Of a stretch of 64,000 bases of DNA, positions 1 to 8,763 are shown in pieces. The stretch comes from Alphaproteobacteria bacterium (GTDB lineage Bacteria > Pseudomonadota > Alphaproteobacteria > Micavibrionales > Micavibrionaceae). Position 1 is the stretch's first letter, and each line of letters opens with the position of its first letter. The notes beneath the pieces are model-generated. The model was not told the DNA's origin, made no database searches, and saw only the letters and a list, made by a program, of their open reading frames with translations. The stretch is taken from positions 1-64,000 of the forward strand of contig JAGNLJ010000002.1 in the NCBI GenBank assembly GCA_017999645.1, written 5' to 3'. Position numbers and translations under genes: made by a program.

Positions 1-582
1 ATTCCCGGTGCAGCTGACAATGGCGGGCAATTCTGGGCGGCGGGCATTTCGCTGGTCGCGCATATGCAATCCCCCCTCGTCCCGGCGGTGCATATGAATA
101 CGCGGATGATCGTGACATCCAAATCATGGTTTGGCGGCGGAGCGGATTTAACGCCGATGATCGCTAATGCGAATGACGCCGAGGATTTCCATGCCGCGCT
201 GGAGGCCTGCTGCGACCGTCATAATCCCGGCTATTACAAACAATATAAGGAATGGGCCGACCGCTATTTTTTCCTGCCGCACCGGAACGAGCCGCGCGGC
301 GTGGGCGGGATTTTTTACGATAATTTAGACAGCGGAAACCAGGACGCCGATTTCGCCTTCACGCAAGATGTGGGGAAGGCTTTTCTCGATATCTATCCTC
401 AGATCGTACGCCGGAGCATGAAACTGCCGTGGACTGAAGAGCAACGCGAAACGCAGCTGATTAAACGCGGGCGGTATGTGGAATTCAATTTGCTTTATGA
501 CCGGGGCACGACATTCGGACTGAAAACAGGCGGTAATACCGAGGCGATATTGATGTCCCTGCCCCCGAGCGTGAAATGGTAA
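1..582 (+). CDS. hemF: Oxygen-dependent coproporphyrinogen III oxidase, 5' end cut off
   Basis: This is the C-terminal part of aerobic coproporphyrinogen-III oxidase, the cytoplasmic haem-pathway enzyme that uses O2 to decarboxylate coproporphyrinogen III to protoporphyrinogen IX. The reading frame is open from base 1, so the start lies outside the window; the first ATG (base 64) is internal. Family signatures visible are [42 protein letters not shown] and the end [17 protein letters not shown], which is the usual C-terminus. About 193 residues of a roughly 300-residue enzyme are present. No terminator was seen in the AT-rich 97 bases that follow. Identity is certain; only the N-terminus is unknown. 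Confidence 0.97.
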   Translation: MPGAADNGGQFWAAGISLVAHMQSPLVPAVHMNTRMIVTSKSWFGGGADLTPMIANANDAEDFHAALEACCDRHNPGYYKQYKEWADRYFFLPHRNEPRGVGGIFYDNLDSGNQDADFAFTQDVGKAFLDIYPQIVRRSMKLPWTEEQRETQLIKRGRYVEFNLLYDRGTTFGLKTGGNTEAILMSLPPSVKW

Positions 583-679
583 TAAAATTACCGTTTATAA
601 GCTATTTTCATGCAAAAAATTTCCTTGCCTTTCGCAACTAAAATAAGCATATTTCGCTATAAATAAAGGAGGAGTGCGC

Positions 680-856
680 ATGGAAAGAGATATTAAAATT
701 AGAATGATATCAGGTGCAAAATTCGGAATGAAAGATTTCGGTGTTGCTTACGATATGAATAGTGAAAAAGATCGACAAGCTTATAAGGCTGCTGAACTAC
801 GCGATCCGCAAAACACGTCACCCAGCGTGCCTGAGGCAACTCCGACTATTTATTAA
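680..856 (+). CDS. Small hypothetical protein (58 aa)
   Basis: I do not recognise this small gene. It is supported by a very strong ribosome site, AGGAGG at 667-672, seven bases before the ATG at 680; a GTG at 674 is also in frame but would overlap that site. The product is charged and hydrophilic (MERDIKIRMISGAKFGMKDF at the start), without signal peptide or membrane segment. It is AT-richer than hemF and cca. Its last 11 bases overlap the convergent 3' end of the CCA-adding enzyme gene. It may be a recently acquired or lineage-specific gene; a chance open frame with a good Shine-Dalgarno cannot be ruled out. Confidence 0.5.
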   Translation: MERDIKIRMISGAKFGMKDFGVAYDMNSEKDRQAYKAAELRDPQNTSPSVPEATPTIY

Positions 857-2021
857 GGTGGTTTAAACAGGTTTTCCTGTCGGGCTTGAATTCCTGTTCG
901 ATCCACCAGTCTTCAAGTTTAGAAAGGGCCGCGCCCAGCGCAGGCCCTTTTTCGATGCCCGCTTTCATCAGATCATTGCCGTCGACCGGGAAGGTCGGGA
1001 TGTCCCATTTCTGGATGATTTCGAGCGCCTTGTTGATATAGCCGTTCATGACGCGGTCCTGAGCGACCTCGATGATCAGCGCCTGCGCCGTGGAGGTGCG
1101 GCCGTGTTTGTAAACTGCGACCTTAACGGCCTGGTCCTTGCCCAGATCAGGCAATTTCAGAATTTCAGAAATGGCTTCAATATCTCGTTTGAAGACTTTG
1201 GGAATCAACAATAATCTTTCCATTCGCTTTATATTGTCGTGGCTCAGACCAGACAGGACGTAGAGACGCGGCGAAACAAACGCGATGCCGAACCGGTTCT
1301 GAAATTCACAGAGATGTTTCAGTAAATCAGGCTGATATTCCGGAAAAAGAAACTGTGTCAGGACAGTGTTATCAAAAATTACTGACAGAATATCCACAGG
1401 GTTATCCACAGACAGAATTTTCAGGAATTCCTGCGTGATGCGCTCTTTCGAAAGCGTAGGAATTTCATCCGCAGCAACCTTGCAGGCTTTTAGTCCTTCG
1501 GCATCCGGCGCGCCCTTGCCGTACTGGGCGTGAAAACGGAAAAAACGAAGAATACGGAGGTAATCTTCCCTGATCCGCGTCGCCGGGTCGCCGACGAAGC
1601 GCACACGCCGTGCTTCAAGGTCTTTCAGCCCCTCGCCGGTCGGGTCATAAATATTGCCCTGCGGGTCCGCCAGCAGCGTATTCATGGTGAAATCGCGGCG
1701 TTGCGCGTCCTCGCGCCAGTCTTCCGTAAAACTCACGACGGCGCGGCGGCCATCGGTTTCGATGTCACGACGCAGGGTCGTAATTTCGTAAGGCTTTTTA
1801 TCGACAATCGCCGTGACCGTGCCGTGATCGATACCGGTCGGCACAACCCTTATGCCTGCCTGGGTGAGTTTTTCGGTAGCTTCTTGCGGCGTCCATTGGC
1901 TTGCGATGTCTACATCAACGACATCTTCACCTAGAAGCATGTTCCGCACACAGCCGCCAACGAACAATGCCTTGCCCGCACCAAGTGCATTCATGACGCG
2001 GGACGTTTCACGTGAAACCAT
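846..2021 (-). CDS. cca: CCA tRNA nucleotidyltransferase / poly(A) polymerase family
   Basis: A class II nucleotidyltransferase that adds or repairs the 3' CCA of tRNA in the cytoplasm. The N-terminal polymerase-beta-like head shows the signature FVGGCVRNMLLG followed by VVDVDIA, whose acidic residues bind the two metal ions. Further on are RRDFTMNTLL, DPTGEGLKDLEARRVRFVGD and REDYLRILRFFRFHAQYG, the RNA- and nucleotide-binding parts of the family. I chose the ATG at 2021 (391 aa, typical length). The frame stays open upstream, and a CTG at 2063 has a better-placed AAAGGA, so a start there (405 aa) is possible. The longer open frame to 2267 would run into moxR and is not credible. It is divergent from moxR. 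Confidence 0.93.
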   Translation of the reverse strand: MVSRETSRVMNALGAGKALFVGGCVRNMLLGEDVVDVDIASQWTPQEATEKLTQAGIRVVPTGIDHGTVTAIVDKKPYEITTLRRDIETDGRRAVVSFTEDWREDAQRRDFTMNTLLADPQGNIYDPTGEGLKDLEARRVRFVGDPATRIREDYLRILRFFRFHAQYGKGAPDAEGLKACKVAADEIPTLSKERITQEFLKILSVDNPVDILSVIFDNTVLTQFLFPEYQPDLLKHLCEFQNRFGIAFVSPRLYVLSGLSHDNIKRMERLLLIPKVFKRDIEAISEILKLPDLGKDQAVKVAVYKHGRTSTAQALIIEVAQDRVMNGYINKALEIIQKWDIPTFPVDGNDLMKAGIEKGPALGAALSKLEDWWIEQEFKPDRKTCLNHLNK

Positions 2022-2138
2022 CCAGTCCTGCGGCTTGACCTGTTTTGCCTTATAGTTTTCCAGCGTTATATCCTTTAAAAAGCTATAGATACGGTTAGTA
2101 TAGCCAATCACATCCCCGAAGTAAGGAGTCAAAATCGC

Positions 2139-3107
2139 GTGACCGACAGAGCGTTCCAGGAAGCCCACCAGAAACTGGCCAAGGCCCGCGCCGAAATCGG
2201 CAAGGTGATTTTCGGGCAAAATTCCGTGATTAACCAGACTTTGGTAACATTGGTGTCCGGCGGCCACCTGCTCCTGATCGGCGTTCCGGGGCTTGCGAAG
2301 ACGTTATTGGTCGATACGACGGCGAAAGTACTCGGTCTGGACACTGCACGCGTGCAATGCACGCCCGACCTGATGCCGGCCGATATTCTGGGCTCCGAAG
2401 TTCTGGAAGAAGGTGCGGACGGAAAACGTTCATTCCGTTTCATCAAAGGACCGATTTTTACACAGCTTCTGATGGCTGATGAAATCAACCGCGCGTCGCC
2501 GCGCACACAATCGGCGTTGCTGCAGGCGATGCAGGAAAAAGAAGTGACGGTGAGCGGCAAGGCCTACGACGTGCCCAAACCGTTCCATGTTCTTGCCACA
2601 CAAAACCCGATCGAGCAGGAAGGAACCTACCCCCTGCCCGAGGCGCAGCTTGACCGTTTCCTCATGCAGGTCGATGTCGATTACCCGGCGCGTGACGCCG
2701 AGCGCGACATGCTGATCGCGACGACGACGAATAATGTGCGCACGGCTTCGGCTGTGCTGAAGCCGGAAGAATTACTGGAAATACAATCGCTCGTGCGCGA
2801 CATGCCAATCGGCGATTCCGTCGTCGATGCGATTTTGACTCTGGTTCGCCGTGGCCGCCCCGATTCAGGCGCCTCCGATATCGTGAAGGATTACGTTGCC
2901 TGGGCACCGGGTCCGCGTGCCGCGCAGGCCCTGATGCTGGCGGTGCGTGCAAGCGCACTCATCGACGGACGCGAGGCGCCTTCAATCGATGACGTGATCG
3001 ACCTCGCCGAGCCGGTGCTGAAGCACCGCATGGCGCTGAACTACAAGGCGCGCGGCAGCGGTATCACGCTGCAGGATGTCATCCGGGGTCTTTCAGAAAG
3101 TCTGTAA
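2139..3107 (+). CDS. MoxR-family AAA+ ATPase
   Basis: MoxR ATPases act as chaperones that mature or insert metal cofactors into partner proteins, usually encoded with VWA-domain genes as here. Walker A is GVPGLAKT, Walker B LLMADEINR, followed by sensor-like TQNPIEQEGTYPLPEAQLDRF, split here by residue LLQAMQEKEV upstream; the C-terminal lid ends with LSESL. Length 322 aa is normal. The start is GTG at 2139 with AAGGAG at 2123-2128 ten bases upstream. It is the first gene of a tightly packed operon: its TAA is directly followed by the ATG of the DUF58 gene. The specific client is unknown. Confidence 0.93.
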   Translation: MTDRAFQEAHQKLAKARAEIGKVIFGQNSVINQTLVTLVSGGHLLLIGVPGLAKTLLVDTTAKVLGLDTARVQCTPDLMPADILGSEVLEEGADGKRSFRFIKGPIFTQLLMADEINRASPRTQSALLQAMQEKEVTVSGKAYDVPKPFHVLATQNPIEQEGTYPLPEAQLDRFLMQVDVDYPARDAERDMLIATTTNNVRTASAVLKPEELLEIQSLVRDMPIGDSVVDAILTLVRRGRPDSGASDIVKDYVAWAPGPRAAQALMLAVRASALIDGREAPSIDDVIDLAEPVLKHRMALNYKARGSGITLQDVIRGLSESL

Positions 3108-4019
3108 ATGGATTTGTTCCGCATGACAAAAGCCCGGGACGCGCTGCCCCTGCGCCAGCGGGCCGAGGATGCTGCCGCGCATTTGTCGTTCCTGATGGCG
3201 GAAGCGGACAAGGCGGTTGCCAGCGTTCTGCACGGCGAACACAGGCAAAGAAAATCCGGCAGCGGCGAGAGATTCTGGCAGTTCCGCGAATATCATCCCG
3301 GCGACAGGCCACAGGATATCGACTGGCGACAGAGCGGCAAGACCGACAAAATCTATATCAGGCAAAAAGAATGGCAGACCAACCAGAGCGCCTATTTGTG
3401 GTGCAGCCGTTCAAGCGGCATGGATTTCCGTTCACGCGATGATCTGCCGAGCAAGGCGGATACCGCGAAAATTATTACGCTTGCTATTGCCCTGCTCCTG
3501 ACTCATGGCGGCGAGGAAGTTGGTTTATTGGGAAGCCCGCGTAAGGGACGGTCACAGGCCGCGCTGCAAACGCTTGCCGACACTTTGTTGGAAAAGAATG
3601 GTAAAGAAACGCTGCCGGGCGAAGAAGTGTCACGTAATGCCTCACTTTTTCTCGCGGGAGATTTTTTAAATCCGGCTCATGAGATTGAAACAAGGTTCAA
3701 AAATCTCGCGGCGCAGAGCGGCAGCGGATTCGTCATTCAAATTCTCGATCCGGCGGAAATCGAACTTCCCTATGACGGCCGTATTATTTTTGAAACGCCT
3801 GCGGACAAGCAACGTGAACTGGTGAATAATGTTTCTTCCATCCGCGCAGAATATAACCGCCGCATCACCGCACACATTGCCGCTGTGAAAAACATCTGTG
3901 GCGCATGTCATTGGCACCATATTTTGCACAGCACCGAGCGCGACATTAAAGACACGCTCCTCGATGTCTGGACGACCTTGAGCCTCCACACCCAACGCGC
4001 GGGGACACTGAGGCGATGA
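3108..4019 (+). CDS. DUF58 domain protein of the MoxR operon
   Basis: A 303-residue DUF58 protein, a family almost always found next to MoxR ATPases. The family motif is seen as GSGERFWQFREYHPGDRPQD followed by IDWRQSGKTDKIYIRQKEWQ, which is the VWA-like metal-binding part of DUF58. No clear membrane segment is present, unlike many longer DUF58 proteins. The ATG abuts the moxR stop (TAAATG); a second ATG at 3123 would also be acceptable. It overlaps the next gene by ATGA. Function is inferred only from context: with MoxR it should form part of an envelope-associated chaperone or stress system. Confidence 0.88.
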   Translation: MDLFRMTKARDALPLRQRAEDAAAHLSFLMAEADKAVASVLHGEHRQRKSGSGERFWQFREYHPGDRPQDIDWRQSGKTDKIYIRQKEWQTNQSAYLWCSRSSGMDFRSRDDLPSKADTAKIITLAIALLLTHGGEEVGLLGSPRKGRSQAALQTLADTLLEKNGKETLPGEEVSRNASLFLAGDFLNPAHEIETRFKNLAAQSGSGFVIQILDPAEIELPYDGRIIFETPADKQRELVNNVSSIRAEYNRRITAHIAAVKNICGACHWHHILHSTERDIKDTLLDVWTTLSLHTQRAGTLRR

Positions 4020-6679
4020 GTGGTTTGCTTGGCAATCTCGTTTTTTTAAATCCCCTTATTCTTTGGGGGCTGGCAGTTTTGCCCGCGCTCTGGTTCCTGC
4101 TGCGCATTACGCCGCCCGCTCCAAAGCTGATTATCCTGCCGACGACGAGATTCCTCGCCGGGCTTATTCCTGAAAAACAAACATCCAGCCATACGCCGTG
4201 GTGGATTTTACTATTGCGGATGATTATCGCGGCGCTGGTGATTATTGCGCTCGCCCGGCCTGTATATAACCCGGCGGAAGGGCTGGCGGGCAACGGACCG
4301 GTTCGCATTGTGATCGATAATGGCTGGGCATCCGCGCCGGTGTGGGACACTGAAATCCGTGCCGCGCTGGATTTGACGGCGCAAGCCGGACGCGAGAACC
4401 GTGATATTTATATTTTGACCACCGCGCCCGGACCGGATGGCAAACCGCTCGCGCAGGGACCACTCGCCGCCGGGCAGGCCGAAGCGATTATCAAGGGGCT
4501 GGAGCCGCAACCATGGTCCGCCGATTACAAGGCCGCTGCTGAACTTATAAATGATGCGTCAAGTGAAACGATCTGGTTTGGACATGGCATTGATGAAGGT
4601 GGAATTACAGATTTTGCCGCCGCACTGCACGCGCATGGCAATGTCAGCTACGTTTCGCCAACGCCGGAGCATCTCCCTCTCCTGCTCGGGCGCGATGAAC
4701 AGGCGGAAGGATTCCAGGTTACAGTCGCCGCGCCGGAAACGATTGCCGCGAACCGCCCTGTCACCGTGCAGGCGCTCTCTTTAGATGGATCTGTGTTAGA
4801 TCAAGTAAACATTGCAATTGATCCCGCCTCCCTGCCAGCAAAAATTAAATTCGATCTTCCCGAAACCGTGCGCGGCGATGTCGGCAGGTTCCGGATTGGC
4901 GGCGCACCCGGCGCAGGCGGCATTACATTGCTTGATGAAAGTGCGCGCAAGCGTTCGGTTGGCCTTGCTGGCCCCGCCGATGACGAAGATACGAAGCCTT
5001 TCATTGAGGCACGTTACTACCTAAAACGCGCGATCGAGCCTTTCGCGGAATTATTCCAGGGCAACATCACCGAGATTCTAAAACACGATCCTTCCGTCAT
5101 TATCCTGCCTGACATTGCGGCGATAGCGACGGATGACCTCAACGCGCTCGAAGGCTGGGTGAAGGATGGCGGGCTGCTCCTACGTTTCGCCGGGCCGGTG
5201 ATGGCGAAAAGCCAAGGCGAGCCGTTCCTTGTGCCTGTGCCGCTGCGGTTAGGGGGGCGTTCGATGGATGGATCGCTGACATGGGAGAAGCCCGCTAAGC
5301 TCCAGCCGTTCAGCGACACCAGTCCGTTTTACGGCATCGAAATTCACGAAGAAATTCCCGTGCGTCAGCAAATCCTTGCGCAGCCAACCGAGGATATCGA
5401 CGAGCGCACATGGGCGCGGCTCGAGGATGGCACGCCATTGATCACCGCCGCGCCGCTCGGCAAGGGCCTGCTCGTCATGATTCATACAACGGCAGCGCCC
5501 GACTGGTCCGATTTGCCCTTGTCCGGCGCGTTCGTTGAAATTCTACAGCGCATCGTCAATATGTCCGGCAATCCGCAAGGGTCGCTCAAAAAAACCGACG
5601 GGTTTTTACATCCGCTCTGGGTACTGGATGGTTTCGGCACGTTAAAAAAACCCGCGCCGACTATGGTGTCGATTTCCGCTGCTGAATTTTCCAAAATAAA
5701 ACCTGGGCCGGAACACCCGCCCGGCATTTACGCCAATGAAGGATATCAACGCGCGCTGAACCTGGGCGATCATATTAAAAAGCTTGATGCCGCGTCCCTG
5801 CCTGCAAATGTTTCCGTGCGAAATTACGGCGTGGATTACGAACGCGACTTGATGCCTTCGCTTCTCTATATGGCACTGATGCTCGTGCTGGCCGATTGGA
5901 TTTTGATGACTGTATTGATGTCCGGATTCCGCGCCCTCACGAAGCTGGCGTCTGTTGCCTTGATTTTGTTTTTTGCGGTTCCTGCGCAGGCACAAAGTGA
6001 AAAAGACATAGAATATGCCAATGGGTTTTATCTCGCTTTTATCAAGTCCGGCGACATGGCGCTGGACGCGGCAAGCCAGAGAGGCCTCGAAAATCTTGGC
6101 AAGATCCTGACGTCGCGCACATCGATTGAGCCCTCCGGCGTGGCGGCGCTGGACCCGGAATATGACGAACTGATTTTCTTCCCACTCATCTACTGGCCGG
6201 TCAGTATGGCGCAAGCGCCACTATCGGACAAAGCGATCAAAGCGATTCAAAACTATTTAGACCACGGCGGCACGATTTTATTCGATACGCGCGACCGCAG
6301 TTACGGCTCCGGCACGCTGGCCGGTTCCGCGAATGCGAATGCATTGCGAACATTGACCGCATCGTTAAACATCCCGCCGCTGGAGCCGATGGAAAAGGAT
6401 CACGTTCTCACCCGCTCCTTCTACCTGCTGGATCCCGCACGCAGCGGTTACGACCCCGGGACAATTTGGGCGGAGGCGAATGTCAGTGGCCGCGACGGTG
6501 TTTCATCGGTTCTCATCGGCTCGCATGACTGGGCTTCGGCGTGGTCGGGCGAAAGCGCAGGCCGCATGCAGGACATGGAATACCGCTTCGGCGTCAATCT
6601 CGTGATGTATGCGCTCACCGGCAATTACAAGGCCGACCAGGTGCACATCCCCCACATCTTAGAGCGGCTGGGGGAATGA
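4016..6679 (+). CDS. BatA-like membrane protein with C-terminal DUF4159
   Basis: An 887-residue membrane protein. The N-terminus (residues 1-85) is a BatA aerotolerance-type region with two hydrophobic helices around FLNPLILWGLAVLPALWFLL and a second ending IIALARPVYNP. A long periplasmic or cytosolic alpha/beta region follows. Near residues 615-660 there are further hydrophobic segments. The C-terminus is a DUF4159 domain beginning IEYANGFYLAF, with LDHGGTILFDTRD near its middle, resembling a glutamine-amidotransferase fold. The gene overlaps the DUF58 gene (ATGA at 4016) and the next gene. This BatA-DUF4159 fusion is common in alphaproteobacterial MoxR operons. Biochemical role unknown. Confidence 0.87.
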   Translation: MSGLLGNLVFLNPLILWGLAVLPALWFLLRITPPAPKLIILPTTRFLAGLIPEKQTSSHTPWWILLLRMIIAALVIIALARPVYNPAEGLAGNGPVRIVIDNGWASAPVWDTEIRAALDLTAQAGRENRDIYILTTAPGPDGKPLAQGPLAAGQAEAIIKGLEPQPWSADYKAAAELINDASSETIWFGHGIDEGGITDFAAALHAHGNVSYVSPTPEHLPLLLGRDEQAEGFQVTVAAPETIAANRPVTVQALSLDGSVLDQVNIAIDPASLPAKIKFDLPETVRGDVGRFRIGGAPGAGGITLLDESARKRSVGLAGPADDEDTKPFIEARYYLKRAIEPFAELFQGNITEILKHDPSVIILPDIAAIATDDLNALEGWVKDGGLLLRFAGPVMAKSQGEPFLVPVPLRLGGRSMDGSLTWEKPAKLQPFSDTSPFYGIEIHEEIPVRQQILAQPTEDIDERTWARLEDGTPLITAAPLGKGLLVMIHTTAAPDWSDLPLSGAFVEILQRIVNMSGNPQGSLKKTDGFLHPLWVLDGFGTLKKPAPTMVSISAAEFSKIKPGPEHPPGIYANEGYQRALNLGDHIKKLDAASLPANVSVRNYGVDYERDLMPSLLYMALMLVLADWILMTVLMSGFRALTKLASVALILFFAVPAQAQSEKDIEYANGFYLAFIKSGDMALDAASQRGLENLGKILTSRTSIEPSGVAALDPEYDELIFFPLIYWPVSMAQAPLSDKAIKAIQNYLDHGGTILFDTRDRSYGSGTLAGSANANALRTLTASLNIPPLEPMEKDHVLTRSFYLLDPARSGYDPGTIWAEANVSGRDGVSSVLIGSHDWASAWSGESAGRMQDMEYRFGVNLVMYALTGNYKADQVHIPHILERLGE

Positions 6680-8763
6680 TGGACAAGATGGCGGTCACGA
6701 TTCATTTCTCCCCGCTCCTGCCGATGTTCTGGCTGGGCCTAGCGATTGGAATCGCGGTCATGGCGCTGGCGTTCGCGTTTTGGAAGAACCGCAACGGCAT
6801 GGTACTGCGTTGTTTGCTGACGGCGGCGTTTATCGCGGCGCTGCTTAATCCTTCCCTGATCGAGGAACAGCGCGATCCTGTGACCGATGTTGCTTTCGTT
6901 GTCGTCGATAAAAGCCCAAGCCAGGATCTGGGCGAACGTAAAAAACGCACCGAAGAAGCGCTCGCTTATCTGCAAGCCGAGCTGAAAGACAAGCCGGGCA
7001 TCGAGTTACGTGTTGTTGAATCGAGCACTGATGAAAAGCTGGCGCGGGAAACGCGCTTGTTCGAAGCGCTCGACAAAGCCATCGCCGATGTTCCGGCTGG
7101 CCGCAGGGCGGGCGCGGTATTCCTGACCGACGGGCAAATTCATGACATTCCAAAAAATCCTGAAGAGACCACGCAGTACGGACCTGTCACGACGTGGCTG
7201 AGCGGTGACAAGAATGAAAAAGACCGCCGTCTTGTCATCATGCAGGCCCCGGCCTACGGCATCGTCGGCCAGAACGTGCAGATGAAATACAAAATCGAGG
7301 ATACATCCAATATCCGCGAGGATATCGCCGCCGTCACGATCAACCGCCTCGGCCAGCCGCCGGAAGTGGTGATGGTGGAGCCCGGCGAAGAGCAAACTGT
7401 TGAATTAAAAGTCGAACATGCGGGACAGAATGTTTTTGAGCTGAGCGTTCAGAGAGCGGACGGCGAATTAACGCCGCTCAACAACCGCGCAGCGCTGATC
7501 GTCAACGGCGTTCGGGACCGCCTGCGTGTTCTGCTTGTCTCCGGCCAGCCGCATGCGGGCGGACGTACATGGCGGGATTTGCTGACATCCGACCCGGGCG
7601 TAGATCTTGTGCATTTTACTATCCTGCGCGACCCGGAAAAGCTTGACCTCACGCCGCAGAATGAATTGTCGTTGATCGCCTTCCCGTTTCAGGAACTGTT
7701 CGAGACAAAACTATATGATTTCGACCTGATTATTTTCGATCAATATAAACTCAACCGCATCCTGCCGGATTATTATTTCGAAAATATCGTCAAATATGTC
7801 GAGCAAGGCGGTGCGCTGCTGGAGGCGAGCGGGCCGTCCTTCGCCACGGAAGATTCCGTGTACTATACAGACCTCGCTAATATCCTGCCCGCCGCGCCGA
7901 CAGGTGAAATCATCCGAAAATCCTTCAAGCCGGAACTGACAGAGGATGGATTCAAACACCCGGTTACGAGTTATCTCGAGGGTCCCCACTCGGACCCCGC
8001 GCATCCTGAATGGTCGAACTGGCTGCGGCAGGTCGGCATCACGCAACGCAATGGTGACATGCTGATGAAAGGCGCGGATGACATGCCGCTGCTCATTCTC
8101 GACCGCGTCGGCAAGGGCCGAGTCGCGCAGTTAGCTAGCGATCATATCTGGCTGTGGTCGCGCGGTTATGGACCCGGCGGGCCACACGCGGAATTATTAC
8201 GCCGCATCGTGCACTGGTCGATGAAGGAACCGGAGCTGGATGAAAAGGCGCTCACCGCCGAGGTGCATGGCGATCTGATCACCGTGCGCAGCCGTAATTT
8301 CCGCCAGCCCGATATGCGCGTGCAGATGACGAAGCCAGACGGCAAAACGGAAGAAATAAAACTGGAAGCGACGCCGGAAGGAATTTTGCGCGCGGATATC
8401 AAGGCCGACCTGCTCGGCATTTATAGTTTTGAAGATGCCGAAGGCCAGAAAGCCTATGCGGTGTCGGGCGATTTGAACCCACCGGAGCTCAGCGGCGTGC
8501 GGACGACGGAAGATCTGATGAAACCCTTAGGCGATGCAAGTGGCGGCGGCATGTTGTGGATGGCGAACACACCGCATCCAAATACCCGGTTCTACACGGA
8601 CGGGCGCATGTTTGGCGGCGGGAATAATGTCATCTTCCGCCGCAACAATGCCTATGACGTCAAAGGGGTCGAGGAAAAACCGGTATTGCCCGCACCGTTC
8701 CTCGCGCTGGCACTTCTGATGCTCGTGACGTTCGTGTGGTGGCGCGAAGGCCGCGCGGGTTAA
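6676..8763 (+). CDS. VWA-like membrane protein of the MoxR operon
   Basis: A 695-residue membrane protein ending the MoxR operon. Two hydrophobic helices lie at residues 12-60, and a last helix (PFLALALLMLVTFVWW) is near the C-terminus. Between them is a von Willebrand A-like segment: DVAFVVVDKSPSQD carries the MIDAS pattern D-x-S-x-S, with FLTDGQ further on. A glutamine-amidotransferase-like region follows (EQGGALLEASGPSF, SDHIWLWSRGYGPGG). I take the ATG at 6676, which overlaps the preceding stop as ATGA; another ATG follows at 6679. The open frame extends upstream to 6541 but that is inside the previous gene. Role inferred only from the operon. Confidence 0.85.
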   Translation: MMDKMAVTIHFSPLLPMFWLGLAIGIAVMALAFAFWKNRNGMVLRCLLTAAFIAALLNPSLIEEQRDPVTDVAFVVVDKSPSQDLGERKKRTEEALAYLQAELKDKPGIELRVVESSTDEKLARETRLFEALDKAIADVPAGRRAGAVFLTDGQIHDIPKNPEETTQYGPVTTWLSGDKNEKDRRLVIMQAPAYGIVGQNVQMKYKIEDTSNIREDIAAVTINRLGQPPEVVMVEPGEEQTVELKVEHAGQNVFELSVQRADGELTPLNNRAALIVNGVRDRLRVLLVSGQPHAGGRTWRDLLTSDPGVDLVHFTILRDPEKLDLTPQNELSLIAFPFQELFETKLYDFDLIIFDQYKLNRILPDYYFENIVKYVEQGGALLEASGPSFATEDSVYYTDLANILPAAPTGEIIRKSFKPELTEDGFKHPVTSYLEGPHSDPAHPEWSNWLRQVGITQRNGDMLMKGADDMPLLILDRVGKGRVAQLASDHIWLWSRGYGPGGPHAELLRRIVHWSMKEPELDEKALTAEVHGDLITVRSRNFRQPDMRVQMTKPDGKTEEIKLEATPEGILRADIKADLLGIYSFEDAEGQKAYAVSGDLNPPELSGVRTTEDLMKPLGDASGGGMLWMANTPHPNTRFYTDGRMFGGGNNVIFRRNNAYDVKGVEEKPVLPAPFLALALLMLVTFVWWREGRAG

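Noticed and set aside
2064..2267. N-terminal extension of the CCA-adding enzyme frame
   Set aside because: Overlaps the moxR start in antisense and is not part of the family's length.
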